From: JBBIPZ01 sp037442505 [NCBI: Deltaproteobacteria bacterium]
Lineage (GTDB): Bacteria; CALINM01
Assembly: GCA_037442505.1 (NCBI GenBank)
Contig: JBBIPZ010000011.1
Coordinates: 1-64,000, forward strand
Length of the DNA stretch: 64,000 bases
Direction of reading: 5' to 3'
Shown here one piece after another: positions 16,392 to 25,365 of this stretch. How positions within the stretch are numbered: position 1 is the first letter of the stretch; the number at the start of each line of letters is the position of its first letter. The notes below the pieces were generated by a model. It had not been told where the DNA came from and did no database searches. It worked only from the letters and a program-made list of their open reading frames with translations. A program made the position numbers and the translations under genes.

Positions 16392-17483
16392 TTATTTCAA
16401 TAACAAGAATTTTTCAATAAATTCGTTAATTTCACCGTCTAAAACAGCGTCTGCGTTACTCGTTTCTACCAATGTCCTGTGGTCTTTAACCTGTTTATAA
16501 GGATGCAATACGTATGTTCTTATTTGGCTTCCCCATGCAATCTCTTTCTTCTGATCGTAATTCCTTTTCTTGTCTTCTTCACGTTTTTTTAGTTCTATTT
16601 CGTAAAGACGAGCTTTAAGTAATTTTAAAGCCATTTCTCTATTTTTATGCTGCGAACGCTCATTCTGACACTGAACTACAATACCAGTTGGCAAATGTGT
16701 AATCCTTACAGCAGAGTCAGTCTTGTTAACTTTTTGACCGCCACAACCAGAAGAACGATACGTATCGATTTTAATATCATCTTCCTTTATCTCGATATCA
16801 ATATCATCTTCAACCTGCGGAATCACAGAGACAGACGCAAAGGATGTATGTCTTCTACCAGATGCATCAAACGGTGAAATTCTGATAAGCCTATGAATCC
16901 CTTCTTCAGCCTTTAAATACCCATAAGCATAATCACCATCTACCGTTATAGTGACGTTTTTTATACCAGCTTCATCACCGGGTAGAATGTCAACTATTTG
17001 TGTTTTATAGTCCATTCTTTCTGTCCATCGCAAATACATCCTGAGAAGCATCTCTGCCCAATCTTGTGATTCAGTCCCGCCAGCACCAGAATTAATACTT
17101 AAAATAGCGCCCTGTATATCTTCTGGTTGGGTAAACATCTTTCTTATTTCAAAATCACGCAAAAGCTTCTCAAAAAGCTTTATATTTGCAGACATTTCTG
17201 AAACTAATGCTGAGTCAGAGTCTTCTTTAACAAGTTCTCTTGCTGCTTTAATCTCCTCATATAGATTGATTATTTTATTCCATTCTTCAAAAAACTTGAT
17301 TAAAAGTGTTCTTTCCTTCAACAACTGCTTGCCATCTTCAATATTTTTCCAGAAGCTCTCTTTTGCGACAATGTTTTCTATCTCCTGTAGTCGCGCTTGT
17401 TTCTCTTCCAGATTTAAATGTTCTTTCAGAGTAAAAAATCTTTCTTCCAAATTATCTGAAATTTGTAATAAATCTTCCAGCAA
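16392..17483 (-). CDS. prfB: Peptide chain release factor 2, no programmed frameshift
   Basis: RF2 reads UAA and UGA stop codons. The anticodon-like SPF tripeptide and the catalytic GGQ are both present; counted from a possible GTG at 17489 they fall at 205-207 and 250-252, the same as E. coli RF2. The frame is continuous: where E. coli has CTT-TGA-C, codons 25-26 read TTA-AAT, so the autoregulatory +1 frameshift is absent. I prefer TTG 17483 as the start because AGGAG then lies 7 bases ahead; for GTG 17489 the gap is one base. It heads the operon with yebC and ruvCAB. Confidence 0.94.
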   Translation of the reverse strand: MLEDLLQISDNLEERFFTLKEHLNLEEKQARLQEIENIVAKESFWKNIEDGKQLLKERTLLIKFFEEWNKIINLYEEIKAARELVKEDSDSALVSEMSANIKLFEKLLRDFEIRKMFTQPEDIQGAILSINSGAGGTESQDWAEMLLRMYLRWTERMDYKTQIVDILPGDEAGIKNVTITVDGDYAYGYLKAEEGIHRLIRISPFDASGRRHTSFASVSVIPQVEDDIDIEIKEDDIKIDTYRSSGCGGQKVNKTDSAVRITHLPTGIVVQCQNERSQHKNREMALKLLKARLYEIELKKREEDKKRNYDQKKEIAWGSQIRTYVLHPYKQVKDHRTLVETSNADAVLDGEINEFIEKFLLLK

Positions 17484-17493
17484 TGCCACACTC

Positions 17494-17505
17494 CTGTAGC
17501 TACAG
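17494..17505. promoter_or_regulatory. 12-base palindrome overlapping the prfB ribosome site
   Basis: CTGTAGCTACAG is a perfect palindrome whose edge overlaps the AGGAG of prfB. It could hide the ribosome site in a hairpin or bind a protein. Only the sequence is evidence. Confidence 0.3.
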
Positions 17506-17535
17506 ATAAAATTTTTTGTAATATCAGAAAATTTA

Positions 17536-17558
17536 TAAAATCATTTCCAATGATTTTA
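17536..17558. repeat. Perfect 10-base inverted repeat upstream of prfB
   Basis: TAAAATCATT-TCC-AATGATTTTA, with a 3-base loop, about 50 bases upstream of the prfB start. There is no long T run on either side, so it does not look like a terminator. It could be an operator or a 5' leader hairpin. Confidence 0.4.
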
Positions 17559-17633
17559 AAGACCTTTGTAAACCTTACATAAGTCTTAGCTTATATTTTA
17601 ATGTAAGTAAGCTTTTTTTTCTACATTTTTTTC

Positions 17634-17662
17634 TTGCAATAAATTTAAGTATGTGTTTTAAT
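17634..17662 (+). promoter_or_regulatory. Promoter of tRNA-Asp
   Basis: -35 TTGCAA at 17634-17639, a 17-base spacer, and -10 TTTAAT at 17657-17662. The start would be about 10 bases before the mature tRNA 5' end. Confidence 0.55.
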
Positions 17663-17678
17663 ATTTGTCTAAACCAGC

Positions 17679-17755
17679 GGAGCCGTAGTTCAGTCGGTTA
17701 GAACGCCTGCCTGTCACGCAGGAGGCCGCGAGTTCGAGTCTCGTCGGCTCCGCCA
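17679..17755 (+). tRNA. tRNA-Asp (GTC)
   Basis: A 77-base cloverleaf. Acceptor GGAGCCG pairs with CGGCTCC, followed by G73 and an encoded CCA. The anticodon stem CCTGC/GCAGG closes loop CTGTCAC with anticodon GTC at 17713-17715. The T loop TTCGAGT is normal. It closely resembles E. coli tRNA-Asp. It is a single gene between two minus-strand operons. Confidence 0.97.
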
Positions 17756-17834
17756 TAAATAAAGTCATTTCGTGCTTCCTTTTCAGTAATAGTTTTTTAC
17801 CTTTGAAGTTGTCGTGGTGCTTTAGAGCTAAAGG

Positions 17835-18401
17835 TTAGCTATAGATCACGTATGTTCTGGCAATTTTATCGTGTAGAGCCTGATTGTTCCTGTCAAATAA
17901 TGCCCATATATAGCCCATGCCAAAAAGTAGACTTGACAATATTTTTCCTATAACTTCTCTTTTTAAAACTTCAGAAATTTCTGGATTTTTACCTTGTTTA
18001 TTAACAACTTTAATTCCAAGGACAGCTTTGCCGAGTGTTTTTCCATAAACATGTGTAAAATAGACATAGTAGAAAAACATAATCGATACACAGACAAAGT
18101 ATATGATGCTCCCAATCATTATATTAGAAAAATCTTCATCAGTAATACCAAATGACTGAAATAGATAACTTAAAGACCAATCAATACCAAAAGAAACGAT
18201 AAGAAAAATAGCATTTAATAATAACATATCGATTATAAATGCAAGCAAACGAGAAAAAAAGCTTGCCTTCTTGTGCTCAAAAAAAGTAAATATGAACGTC
18301 TCGTTGCATACAGGACACCTAACTTTCGAAGCTACATTAACAATCTTCTCTTGTGACACTTCTTTAGAAAAAGAGCAAAAAGGACAGGTAATTTTAATCA
18401 T
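17835..18401 (-). CDS. RDD-family membrane protein with an N-terminal zinc ribbon
   Basis: The first 35 residues hold two C-x2-C pairs (CPFC and CPVC), a zinc-ribbon-like motif. Behind it is an RDD domain with three or four membrane helices, including RLLAFIIDMLLLNAIF and the HVYGKTLGKAVLGIKVV stretch. RDD proteins are mostly of unknown role. I start it at ATG 18401 (MIKITCPFC; 188 residues), where it overlaps the rdgB stop by 8 bases; an in-frame upstream ATG at 18422 is less likely. It is the last gene of rph-rdgB-RDD. Confidence 0.85.
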   Translation of the reverse strand: MIKITCPFCSFSKEVSQEKIVNVASKVRCPVCNETFIFTFFEHKKASFFSRLLAFIIDMLLLNAIFLIVSFGIDWSLSYLFQSFGITDEDFSNIMIGSIIYFVCVSIMFFYYVYFTHVYGKTLGKAVLGIKVVNKQGKNPEISEVLKREVIGKILSSLLFGMGYIWALFDRNNQALHDKIARTYVIYS

Positions 18402-18996
18402 TTTGTTCCAAAAAATTAACAAGATTAAGTTTAATTTTTTCTAAAGCTATTTTCCTGTGACTAATGTTATTCTTATCCTCATTAGCAAGTTCAGCAAACG
18501 TTTTATTTAATGGGGGATAAAAGAAAATTGGATCATAACCAAAACCATTATCACCCTTTGGTGTATCTATAATTAAACCATCTACCCTCCCATCTGCAGT
18601 GATATACCTACCATTTGGTTTATAAACTACCACACTGGAAACAAAGTGTGCTGTTCTTTTCTCTAAAGGAGTAGGCTTAAGCATCTGTAAAAGCAAACGA
18701 TTGTTTTGTTCGTCGTTTGCGTTAGCTCCAGCAAATCTATGAGAATAAACGCCTGGCTTGCCACCAAGAACATCGACTACCAGCCCCGAATCCTCCCCTA
18801 AAGCTATTATTCCGAATCTATCAGCAGCTGTTTTAGCCTTTTTTAAGGCGTTATCAAAAAATGTTTTGCCATCCTCAACAATATCAATATGCTGGAGGTC
18901 ATTTAAAGTAAGAAACTCTATATCAGTTCCTTTAAAAATCTCAACAATTTCTTTTAACTTTTTCATATTACTTGTAACTAATAATATTTTTTTCAC
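18394..18996 (-). CDS. rdgB: XTP/dITP diphosphatase RdgB/HAM1
   Basis: A 200-residue pyrophosphatase that removes deaminated purine triphosphates (XTP, dITP, ITP). The signature [17 protein letters not shown], the [19 protein letters not shown] loop and [14 protein letters not shown] are all present. It overlaps rph by 29 bases and the RDD gene by 8, so all three are translated together. Confidence 0.95.
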   Translation of the reverse strand: MKKILLVTSNMKKLKEIVEIFKGTDIEFLTLNDLQHIDIVEDGKTFFDNALKKAKTAADRFGIIALGEDSGLVVDVLGGKPGVYSHRFAGANANDEQNNRLLLQMLKPTPLEKRTAHFVSSVVVYKPNGRYITADGRVDGLIIDTPKGDNGFGYDPIFFYPPLNKTFAELANEDKNNISHRKIALEKIKLNLVNFLEQND

Positions 18997-19708
18997 TGGT
19001 TAAAGCCTTTTTTTGTATCTTGAATAATTTTTTTATAGCTGTCCAGCCAACAGAGACGATCTTATCAAGTTCTTTTTTTGTAAAACTGCCACGTTCTCCC
19101 GTGCCTTGAATCTCTATTATTTTACCATCAGAATCCATTACGAGATTTAAGTCAATCTCACAACTACTATCTTCTTCATAATTTAAATCAACAAGAAGCT
19201 CGCCATTTACAATACCCAAAGACACCGCTGCAATTTTATTTTTTATAGGGTTTTCTGTAAAAATACCCTTTTCTAAACCTTTCTTGATAGCTAAAGATAA
19301 AGCAATAAATCCACCTGTAATCGAGGCTGTCCTTGTCCCCCCATCTGCCTGAATCACATCACAATCGATCCAGATGCTTCTTTCTCCCAATTTATTCAGA
19401 TCTGCCGCAGCTCTTAAAGCCCTTCCTATGAGCCTCTGGATCTCCTGTGTCCTGCCAGAAACTTTTCCCTGAGTTGATTCTCTCACCATTCTTGTATGTG
19501 TTGAACGTGGGAGCATAGAGTATTCAGCCGTAATCCATCCCTGTCCAGTTCCTTTTAAAAATGACGGTACTTTTTCTTCAATGGATGCATTGCACAAAAC
19601 TTTAGTATTTCCAAATTCGATTAAAACAGAACCTTCAGGATATATAACAAAATTTTTTGTCACTCTGATTTGTCTTAAATCAAATAATTTGCGTCCATCA
19701 TTTCTCAA
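18968..19708 (-). CDS. rph: Ribonuclease PH
   Basis: A 246-residue phosphorolytic 3'-to-5' exoribonuclease that trims tRNA 3' ends. It begins [15 protein letters not shown] and contains [49 protein letters not shown] and DLNLVMD. The start is a TTG with GGAGGA in front. The pairing with rdgB is a common bacterial arrangement. Confidence 0.95.
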   Translation of the reverse strand: MRNDGRKLFDLRQIRVTKNFVIYPEGSVLIEFGNTKVLCNASIEEKVPSFLKGTGQGWITAEYSMLPRSTHTRMVRESTQGKVSGRTQEIQRLIGRALRAAADLNKLGERSIWIDCDVIQADGGTRTASITGGFIALSLAIKKGLEKGIFTENPIKNKIAAVSLGIVNGELLVDLNYEEDSSCEIDLNLVMDSDGKIIEIQGTGERGSFTKKELDKIVSVGWTAIKKLFKIQKKALTSEKNIISYK

Positions 19709-19737
19709 TGTGTTCCTCCATACAGATTATTGATTAA

Positions 19738-19766
19738 ATTATAGATTAATCGATAGTTAAAGTAAA
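19738..19766 (-). promoter_or_regulatory. Promoter of rph-rdgB-RDD
   Basis: On the minus strand, -35 TTTACT at 19761-19766, a 17-base spacer, and -10 TATAAT at 19738-19743. It overlaps the 3' end of the upstream SDR gene. Confidence 0.55.
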
Positions 19767-20737
19767 TTGTTCTTCATATACCAATCAAACGTTTCTTTCA
19801 AGCCATTTATCAGAGAAAATTTTGGATTATAACCAAAATCCCTTTTTGCCTTCTCAATAGTAATTCCCCAATTTTCCTGAATCAAATCGATAACCCTGTC
19901 TTTATTTAGAGCATATGTCTTTTTAGTCAACCTGCCAATACCTTCATAGAAAAGTGTAATAGGAACGAGAATAAATCTTGGAATTAATACATCTCTTAGT
20001 TGTTTAGCCACAACCTTCGAAAAAGCATCTTTAATTTCATAAAAATATTCATTATGCCCACCCAGATAATATATCTCGCCTGAACACATCCTGCAATTTA
20101 AAGATTTTATTACCCCATCAACAAAATCGTCAATATAACATAGATTAACAATCCTGCTTAAACTACCAAACCTTACAAAAAAACCATGCTTTACTAACCT
20201 GAAAAGAGGTAATAAATTATAATCTCTTGGGCCATATACTACCGTTGGTCTAATGATTGTAATATTAAATTCTGATATGTGTTTTAACACCTCATCCTCA
20301 GCCAGCAATTTACTTTTACCCAGATGTGATACAGGCTTGGTGGTTGAATTTTCATTTTTCACTTCATCAGATAAAGATGGCCCAGATGCAGTATGGCTCG
20401 AAATATATAAAAATCTTTTCACACATCTGGCGTCTAAACATGCTTTGAGTATATTTTTTGTTCCTAAAAAATTAACCAGATAAAAGTTGTGCCAATCAAA
20501 GGTATTGGTTAAACCTGCTGCGTGAATGACGGTATCGATGTCTTTAAAACTATCTCTAAGCGTCTCAGGATAAAGAAAGTCGCTATATCTTATTTCAACG
20601 TTGTGATAAATTTCATTCAACCATCTTTTATTGCTTTCTTTTCTGATAAGACAAACAACCTCATATCCTTCTTTAAGAAGTCTTTCTGCTAAAAAACTAC
20701 CCAAAAAACCGTTTGCCCCTGTTACAAGAATTTTCAT
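19757..20737 (-). CDS. Extended-SDR NAD-dependent epimerase/dehydratase-like protein
   Basis: A protein of 326 residues with a Rossmann start KILVTGANGFLGSFLAERLL and the usual DTVIHAAGLTN and PTVVYGPRDYNLLPLF segments, so an NAD(P)-linked sugar or steroid-like nucleotide epimerase is likely. The active-site YxxxK reads L139-GKS-K143 (codon CTG), so the catalytic Tyr is missing. Enzyme activity is therefore in doubt. It is 41 bases downstream of rfbA, suggesting a surface-sugar pathway. ATG 20737 is preferred over the adjoining TTG at 20740. Confidence 0.85.
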   Translation of the reverse strand: MKILVTGANGFLGSFLAERLLKEGYEVVCLIRKESNKRWLNEIYHNVEIRYSDFLYPETLRDSFKDIDTVIHAAGLTNTFDWHNFYLVNFLGTKNILKACLDARCVKRFLYISSHTASGPSLSDEVKNENSTTKPVSHLGKSKLLAEDEVLKHISEFNITIIRPTVVYGPRDYNLLPLFRLVKHGFFVRFGSLSRIVNLCYIDDFVDGVIKSLNCRMCSGEIYYLGGHNEYFYEIKDAFSKVVAKQLRDVLIPRFILVPITLFYEGIGRLTKKTYALNKDRVIDLIQENWGITIEKAKRDFGYNPKFSLINGLKETFDWYMKNNLL

Positions 20738-20778
20738 CAAAGAAAGTTTAGCAATTTTTACAGTTTTTAAGCAAGGAT

Positions 20779-21666
20779 TTAAAATTTTGCGGCTTTTTCT
20801 GCAACCTTCATTAAATACTGCCCATATGGGCTATTTTTTTGTTTGTTAGCCAGCTTAATTAGTTTTTCCCTATCTATAAATCCAGATAAATAAGCAATTT
20901 CTTCTATACAGGCAGCCTTGAGCCCCTGTCTTTTTTCAATAGTTGCAATAAATTCACCAGCTTCAAGAAGACTTTCTGGCGTCCCTGTATCAAGCCATGC
21001 ATACCCTCTGCCCATAAGTTCCACTCTAAGCATTAGTTTTTGAAGATAAATTTTATTTACATCCGTAATCTCCAGTTCACCTCTTGCAGATGGCTTGAGA
21101 GAGTTTGCAATTGAAACCACATTATTATCGTAAAAATAAAGGCCTGTTACAGCGTAATTAGATTTTGGGTTTACTGGTTTTTCTTCAATAGAAAGAACGT
21201 TACCATTACTATCAAACTCGACAACTCCATATCTCTCAGGGTCATTAACATAGTAGCCAAACACAGTAGCACCGCCGAGTGTATTTACATCTTTACCAGC
21301 CTTTTTTAATAGCTCCGTAAGTCCATGACCAAAAAATATATTGTCACCAAGAATAAGACAAACTGTATCATTGCCGATAAAATCTGCGCCAAGAATAAAC
21401 GCCTCTGCGATTCCATTAGGTGCCTTTTGCTCACAATAGCTAACGTTTAAGCCCAGTTCGTTTCCATCATCAAACAAATGTTGAAACATTGGCAAATCTT
21501 TCGGTGTTGAAATAATAAGTATATCTCTTATTCCAGCTAACATTAGTACTGATAGCGGATAATAAATCATTGGTTTGTCATAAATGGGAAGCAACTGTTT
21601 GCTAACTGTTAAAGTAATTGGATACAACCTTGTGCCACTTCCACCTGCTAAAACGATACCTTTCAT
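20779..21666 (-). CDS. rfbA: Glucose-1-phosphate thymidylyltransferase
   Basis: A 295-residue enzyme that makes dTDP-glucose from glucose-1-phosphate and dTTP, the first step to dTDP-rhamnose. Motifs: [64 protein letters not shown] and [16 protein letters not shown]. The length is normal. rfbB, rfbC and rfbD are not in the window. A ribosome site (AAGGAGG) lies in the 16 bases between the tRNA-Ser and the ATG. Confidence 0.96.
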   Translation of the reverse strand: MKGIVLAGGSGTRLYPITLTVSKQLLPIYDKPMIYYPLSVLMLAGIRDILIISTPKDLPMFQHLFDDGNELGLNVSYCEQKAPNGIAEAFILGADFIGNDTVCLILGDNIFFGHGLTELLKKAGKDVNTLGGATVFGYYVNDPERYGVVEFDSNGNVLSIEEKPVNPKSNYAVTGLYFYDNNVVSIANSLKPSARGELEITDVNKIYLQKLMLRVELMGRGYAWLDTGTPESLLEAGEFIATIEKRQGLKAACIEEIAYLSGFIDREKLIKLANKQKNSPYGQYLMKVAEKAAKF

Positions 21667-21682
21667 AAATCCTCCTTATAAC

Positions 21683-21772
21683 TGGCGGAGGGGGTGGGAT
21701 TCGAACCCACGTGCCCTTTAGGGGCAACCCGATTTCGAGTCGGGCCCGTTACGACCACTTCGGTACCCCTCC
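21683..21772 (-). tRNA. tRNA-Ser (CGA)
   Basis: A 90-base class II tRNA with a long variable arm. Acceptor GGAGGGG pairs with CCCCTCC, followed by G73 and an encoded CCA. Stem CCCGA/TCGGG closes loop CTCGAAA with anticodon CGA, reading UCG. It sits 10 bases after tadA and 16 bases before rfbA on the same strand, with no clear terminator on either side, so it is probably cut out of a longer transcript. Confidence 0.96.
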
Positions 21773-21782
21773 AATCTATCTA

Positions 21783-22229
21783 TTATAATCTTCTTTCTTC
21801 AAAAAAACGTCTAAGCAACCAACTCGCTTCATCTGCCATTATGCCAGCATAAACTTTAATTTTATGATTCCAGAGGGACAAGTCCATATTGAATCTGGTC
21901 ATGTACCCCCATTTTTCGCTATAAGCACCAAAATAAAGTTCATCAATTCTGCTGTTTATTACTGCCGAAATACACATTGGACAGGGTTCTAAGGTAACAT
22001 AAAGTTTAATTCCTTTCAATCTAAAATTGTTTAGTGTCTTCGCAGATTCTTTTAAAACAAGAATTTCTGCATGTGCAGTTGGATCATTGAGCTTAATAAC
22101 CTGATTGTGGTTACTAACTAACAAATTTCCATTTAAAAAGGCTGCTGCACCAACAGGAATTTCACCCTCTGTATACGCCTTCATTGCCTCATTAAACGCA
22201 ATAGCCATGAAGTCTTTTTCAGTCAACAT
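21783..22229 (-). CDS. tadA: tRNA-specific adenosine deaminase
   Basis: A 148-residue zinc deaminase that converts A34 to inosine in tRNA-Arg(ACG). HAE at 53-55 gives the zinc ligand and catalytic Glu; PCPMC at 82-86 gives the two zinc cysteines. The C-terminal FFEERRL helix is typical. It overlaps the upstream efflux gene by 11 bases. Confidence 0.93.
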   Translation of the reverse strand: MLTEKDFMAIAFNEAMKAYTEGEIPVGAAAFLNGNLLVSNHNQVIKLNDPTAHAEILVLKESAKTLNNFRLKGIKLYVTLEPCPMCISAVINSRIDELYFGAYSEKWGYMTRFNMDLSLWNHKIKVYAGIMADEASWLLRRFFEERRL

Positions 22230-23148
22230 CTTTATGTCTACTTCTTCTCAATTTTAATACCTTACACGTGTCTTCAGTTAAATCACATTCGTAAGGACAA
22301 GGTTCGATATGTATCATTATATCGATATCCTTAAATTGACTGTTAATTTCGGTTTCAATTTTGTCTGCCATGTTGTGAGCTTCTTCTATCGTTGCTGTTC
22401 TACAAACAAGCAAATGAAAATCGATATATTTCTTAGAGCCTGTATATCTACTTCTTAAGTCGTGATACCCAGCATAAGGCATTGGCATTTTATCAATTAT
22501 TTCGTCAATCTTTTTAGTTAACTCATCTGAGATACTGGCGTCAGTAAGGATATAAAGTGCTTCTTTGCCGATCTTCGTTGCCTGATAAATTATGTATAAC
22601 CCAACAACCACCGCAAACAAGCTATCTATAAAAAATAAGCTAAAAATATAAGAAACTAATATTGCCAAAAATGCCGCAAAGTTTGTGTACAGATCTGTAG
22701 CGTAATGGACTGCATCAACTTTCAGTGCGTTTGAGCCAGTTATTTCTCCTACATGTCTTAGCACTTTAGCTATCAAATAGCTTCCAGTCAGAGATACCAA
22801 CATTACACTAATATCCCAGATAGTATAATTAATATGAGTGTTGTTTGTATAGTTAACAAATGCCTTGTAGATAATAATTAAGCCCGTAGTTATTATTATA
22901 AGCGTCTGAACTATAGCAGCCAAATCCTCTATTTTGCTATGACCATATAGATGGTTTTTATCTGCTGGTTGCGAAGCCTTCCTTATCGCAAGAAAATTTA
23001 TGAAAGACATGAATATATCGAGCATGCTATCCAGCCCAGAAGAGATAACAGCCATCGAGCCCGACTTGTAACCAACTAAAAATTTAGAAGTTGACAAGAT
23101 AGATGCTAACGTTATTGCAAATAAAGAAGCCTTTTTTTTAGATTCCAT
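22219..23148 (-). CDS. Cation diffusion facilitator (metal efflux) protein
   Basis: A CDF transporter with about six membrane helices. It has the motif GSMAVISSGLDSMLD in the first helices and HLYGHSKIEDL before the third. A C-terminal cytoplasmic domain follows (YHDLRSRYTGSKKYIDFHL), ending in a Cys-rich EPCPYECDLTEDTC tail. It probably exports Zn2+, Fe2+ or Mn2+ with proton exchange; the metal is unknown. I start it at ATG 23148 (309 residues), because the in-frame ATG at 23169 lies inside the trpB2 terminator. No Shine-Dalgarno sequence is visible. Confidence 0.9.
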   Translation of the reverse strand: MESKKKASLFAITLASILSTSKFLVGYKSGSMAVISSGLDSMLDIFMSFINFLAIRKASQPADKNHLYGHSKIEDLAAIVQTLIIITTGLIIIYKAFVNYTNNTHINYTIWDISVMLVSLTGSYLIAKVLRHVGEITGSNALKVDAVHYATDLYTNFAAFLAILVSYIFSLFFIDSLFAVVVGLYIIYQATKIGKEALYILTDASISDELTKKIDEIIDKMPMPYAGYHDLRSRYTGSKKYIDFHLLVCRTATIEEAHNMADKIETEINSQFKDIDIMIHIEPCPYECDLTEDTCKVLKLRRSRHKDVD

Positions 23149-23150
23149 TT

Positions 23151-23181
23151 TAAAAAAAGAGGCAGACATCCTGTGCCTGCC
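23151..23181 (-). terminator. Intrinsic terminator after trpB2
   Basis: An 8-pair stem (one G-T) with a 5-base loop at 23161-23181, followed on the minus strand by TCTTTTTTTA. It begins 9 bases after the trpB2 stop and ends 2 bases before the preferred ATG of the efflux gene. Confidence 0.8.
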
Positions 23182-23190
23182 ATCAAGATA

Positions 23191-24489
23191 TTAGTCCTTT
23201 AGTTCACCTTGCATGTAAAGATCATAAGCGGTAAGGTCAAAATAGCCATGTCCACTTAAGTTAAAAAGTATATTTACTTCTTTTTTTTCTTCCCTTGCCT
23301 TAATTGCTTCGTCAATAGCAGCTTTAATTGCATGTGAAGTTTCTGGGGCTGGAATTATACCTTCTGTCTTTGCAAACGTTAAAGCAGCCTCAAACACCTT
23401 TGTCTGCTCATAATTAACGGCCTCTATCAATTTTTTATGAGCTAAATAGGATACAATTGGAGAATCGCCATGATAACGCAACCCTCCTGCATGAATTGAG
23501 GGTGGAACAAAGTCATGCCCAAGCGTGTACATCTTCATCAAGGGTGTTAATCCTGCTTCATCACCAAAATCATACTCAAATTTACCCTTTGTAAGCGTGG
23601 GGCACGAAGCTGGTTCAACCGCGATAAAACGTGTATCTTTTTTGCTACCTTCCAATTTATCCTTTAAAAACGGAAAAACAAGCCCACCAAAGTTGCTTCC
23701 ACCTCCAACGCAAGCTATGACAATATCTGGATACAAACCCATATCGGTAAGTTGTTTTTGTGCTTCCAACCCTATAACTGTCTGATGTAATAGAACATGA
23801 TTTAAAACGCTACCCAACGCATAGTGTGTATCGTCATGTGTAGCTGCATCCTCAACCGCTTCGCTTATAGCGATTCCTAAACTACCTGGACTGTTTGGGT
23901 CTTTTTCGAGAATGTGCCTTCCAGAGTTTGTTAAATTGCTTGGACTTGGAATTACTTTTCCTCCCCATGTCTCCATCATTATTCTACGATAAGGTTTCTG
24001 ATTATAGCTAACTTTTACCATATAAACTGTACACTCTATACCAAAAAGGTTGCATGCAAAGCTAAGTGACGACCCCCACTGTCCAGCACCTGTTTCAGTT
24101 GCAAGCCTTTTTACCCCAACAATTTTGTTGTAATAAGCTTGTGGAACAGCAGTATTAGGCTTATGACTTCCCGGTGGGGAAACGCTCTCATCTTTAAAAA
24201 ATATTTTTGCGGGTGTATTTAAAAAAGCCTCTAATCTTTTAGCCCTTCTTAGCGGTGTTGGCCTCCAGAGACTATAAATCTCCTTAACTTCATCAGGAAT
24301 GTCAATCCATTTCTCAGTGGATACTTCCTGCTCAATCAAAGGCATTGGAAAGATAGCAGCCAGTTTATCCGGAGTAACAGGCTGTTTTGTTTGCGGGTCT
24401 AAATAAGGCTCTAAAGGTTCTGGTAAATCAGCTAAAATGTTGTACCACTTCGCAGGCATATCTTTTTCAGACAAATAAATATTTCTCAT
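23191..24489 (-). CDS. trpB2: Tryptophan synthase beta-like protein TrpB2
   Basis: A 432-residue PLP enzyme of the TrpB2 group, longer than TrpB1. The PLP lysine is K110 in [17 protein letters not shown] and [10 protein letters not shown] (phosphate loop) are clear. TrpB2 enzymes make Trp from serine and indole without TrpA; stand-alone copies may salvage indole. No trpA or other trp gene is nearby. It begins 18 bases after the DsbC-like gene and ends at a strong terminator. Confidence 0.94.
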   Translation of the reverse strand: MRNIYLSEKDMPAKWYNILADLPEPLEPYLDPQTKQPVTPDKLAAIFPMPLIEQEVSTEKWIDIPDEVKEIYSLWRPTPLRRAKRLEAFLNTPAKIFFKDESVSPPGSHKPNTAVPQAYYNKIVGVKRLATETGAGQWGSSLSFACNLFGIECTVYMVKVSYNQKPYRRIMMETWGGKVIPSPSNLTNSGRHILEKDPNSPGSLGIAISEAVEDAATHDDTHYALGSVLNHVLLHQTVIGLEAQKQLTDMGLYPDIVIACVGGGSNFGGLVFPFLKDKLEGSKKDTRFIAVEPASCPTLTKGKFEYDFGDEAGLTPLMKMYTLGHDFVPPSIHAGGLRYHGDSPIVSYLAHKKLIEAVNYEQTKVFEAALTFAKTEGIIPAPETSHAIKAAIDEAIKAREEKKEVNILFNLSGHGYFDLTAYDLYMQGELKD

Positions 24490-24507
24490 TTACTCTCCCC
24501 TTTTTCG

Positions 24508-25296
24508 CTATTTTAAATGTTTTTTTATTTCATCAGTTCCTACTGCACCCATTATTACTTTTCCGTTTTGAAAAACTATTGTAGGCGTTGCCCCTATTCC
24601 CAATTTTTCAGCCAATTTCTTGTTTTCTTCTGCATAATTAACCTTGCCACACTCTATCTTTTCAACGGGTTTGCCATGATAACTATCCTCAAGCATCTTT
24701 ACTGCACTATCCATATCTTTTTTTGATTTGCAAACTATCGATTGTGTTTTCCAGCCAGCGTCTTTATGCATCGGTAATGCAAACAAAATGATATATACTT
24801 TAAGCTGTGGCTCTTTTTTTAAAAGCTCTACCACCTGGTCGTGAAGCTTGGTGCAGAAAGGACATTCAGGATCGCTAAAGATGTATATTTTTTTCTTTCC
24901 CTGCTTGTTTCCCATTACAATAGCATTTTTAGTTGATATTTTTGAAACGTCTATACTGCTATTTTCATCAATAGTTTCTCTCGTAACATCTTTTTTGTTT
25001 TTGATATCTATTATTCGACCAAGAATAAGATTATTTTTTGAGAAATCAAGATAAACTACGCTCGTTTTACCATCCTTTTTTAACAGAACCTCATACAATC
25101 CCCTAACATGAGAATGTCTTGCAGATTCCACTGCAACATTAGGATCAACAGCACTAAGGACAGCTTTTGCCTCTCCTTTCGTAATTTTGTGACAGGCAAC
25201 ACAGTCACTACCACATCCTTGCATATCCTTGCCAAAAGCAAAGGAAATCGAAAATGAAAACATAAACATAACAATGGTGAAGAGAAGTTTCTTCAT
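24508..25296 (-). CDS. Periplasmic DsbC-like disulfide isomerase with a CxxCH heme motif
   Basis: A 262-residue exported protein. Residues 1-22 are a signal peptide (MKKLLFTIVMFMFSFSISFA). Right after it comes C32-V-A-C35-H36, the c-type heme attachment motif, with an extra C28. The C-terminal thioredoxin-like domain has the active site CPFC at 145-148 and a cis-Pro segment GATPTIVFQNG, as in DsbC/DsbG. An N-terminal dimerisation region lies between. Its role would be to reshuffle disulfides in the periplasm. The heme motif could tie this to electron transport or cytochrome maturation; that is inference. Confidence 0.88.
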   Translation of the reverse strand: MKKLLFTIVMFMFSFSISFAFGKDMQGCGSDCVACHKITKGEAKAVLSAVDPNVAVESARHSHVRGLYEVLLKKDGKTSVVYLDFSKNNLILGRIIDIKNKKDVTRETIDENSSIDVSKISTKNAIVMGNKQGKKKIYIFSDPECPFCTKLHDQVVELLKKEPQLKVYIILFALPMHKDAGWKTQSIVCKSKKDMDSAVKMLEDSYHGKPVEKIECGKVNYAEENKKLAEKLGIGATPTIVFQNGKVIMGAVGTDEIKKHLK

Positions 25297-25365
25297 AAAA
25301 TAACACTCCTTTTTTAGTTTCTATATTTTATAATCTTTTGCATAAAACTTAAAGTAGAATTAACA

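Noticed and set aside
17588-17620. Hairpin AGCTTA / TAAGCT followed by eight T on the plus strand, like a terminator
   Set aside because: No plus-strand gene ends there, the stem is only 6 pairs and the loop is 14 bases. It lies upstream of the tRNA-Asp promoter.
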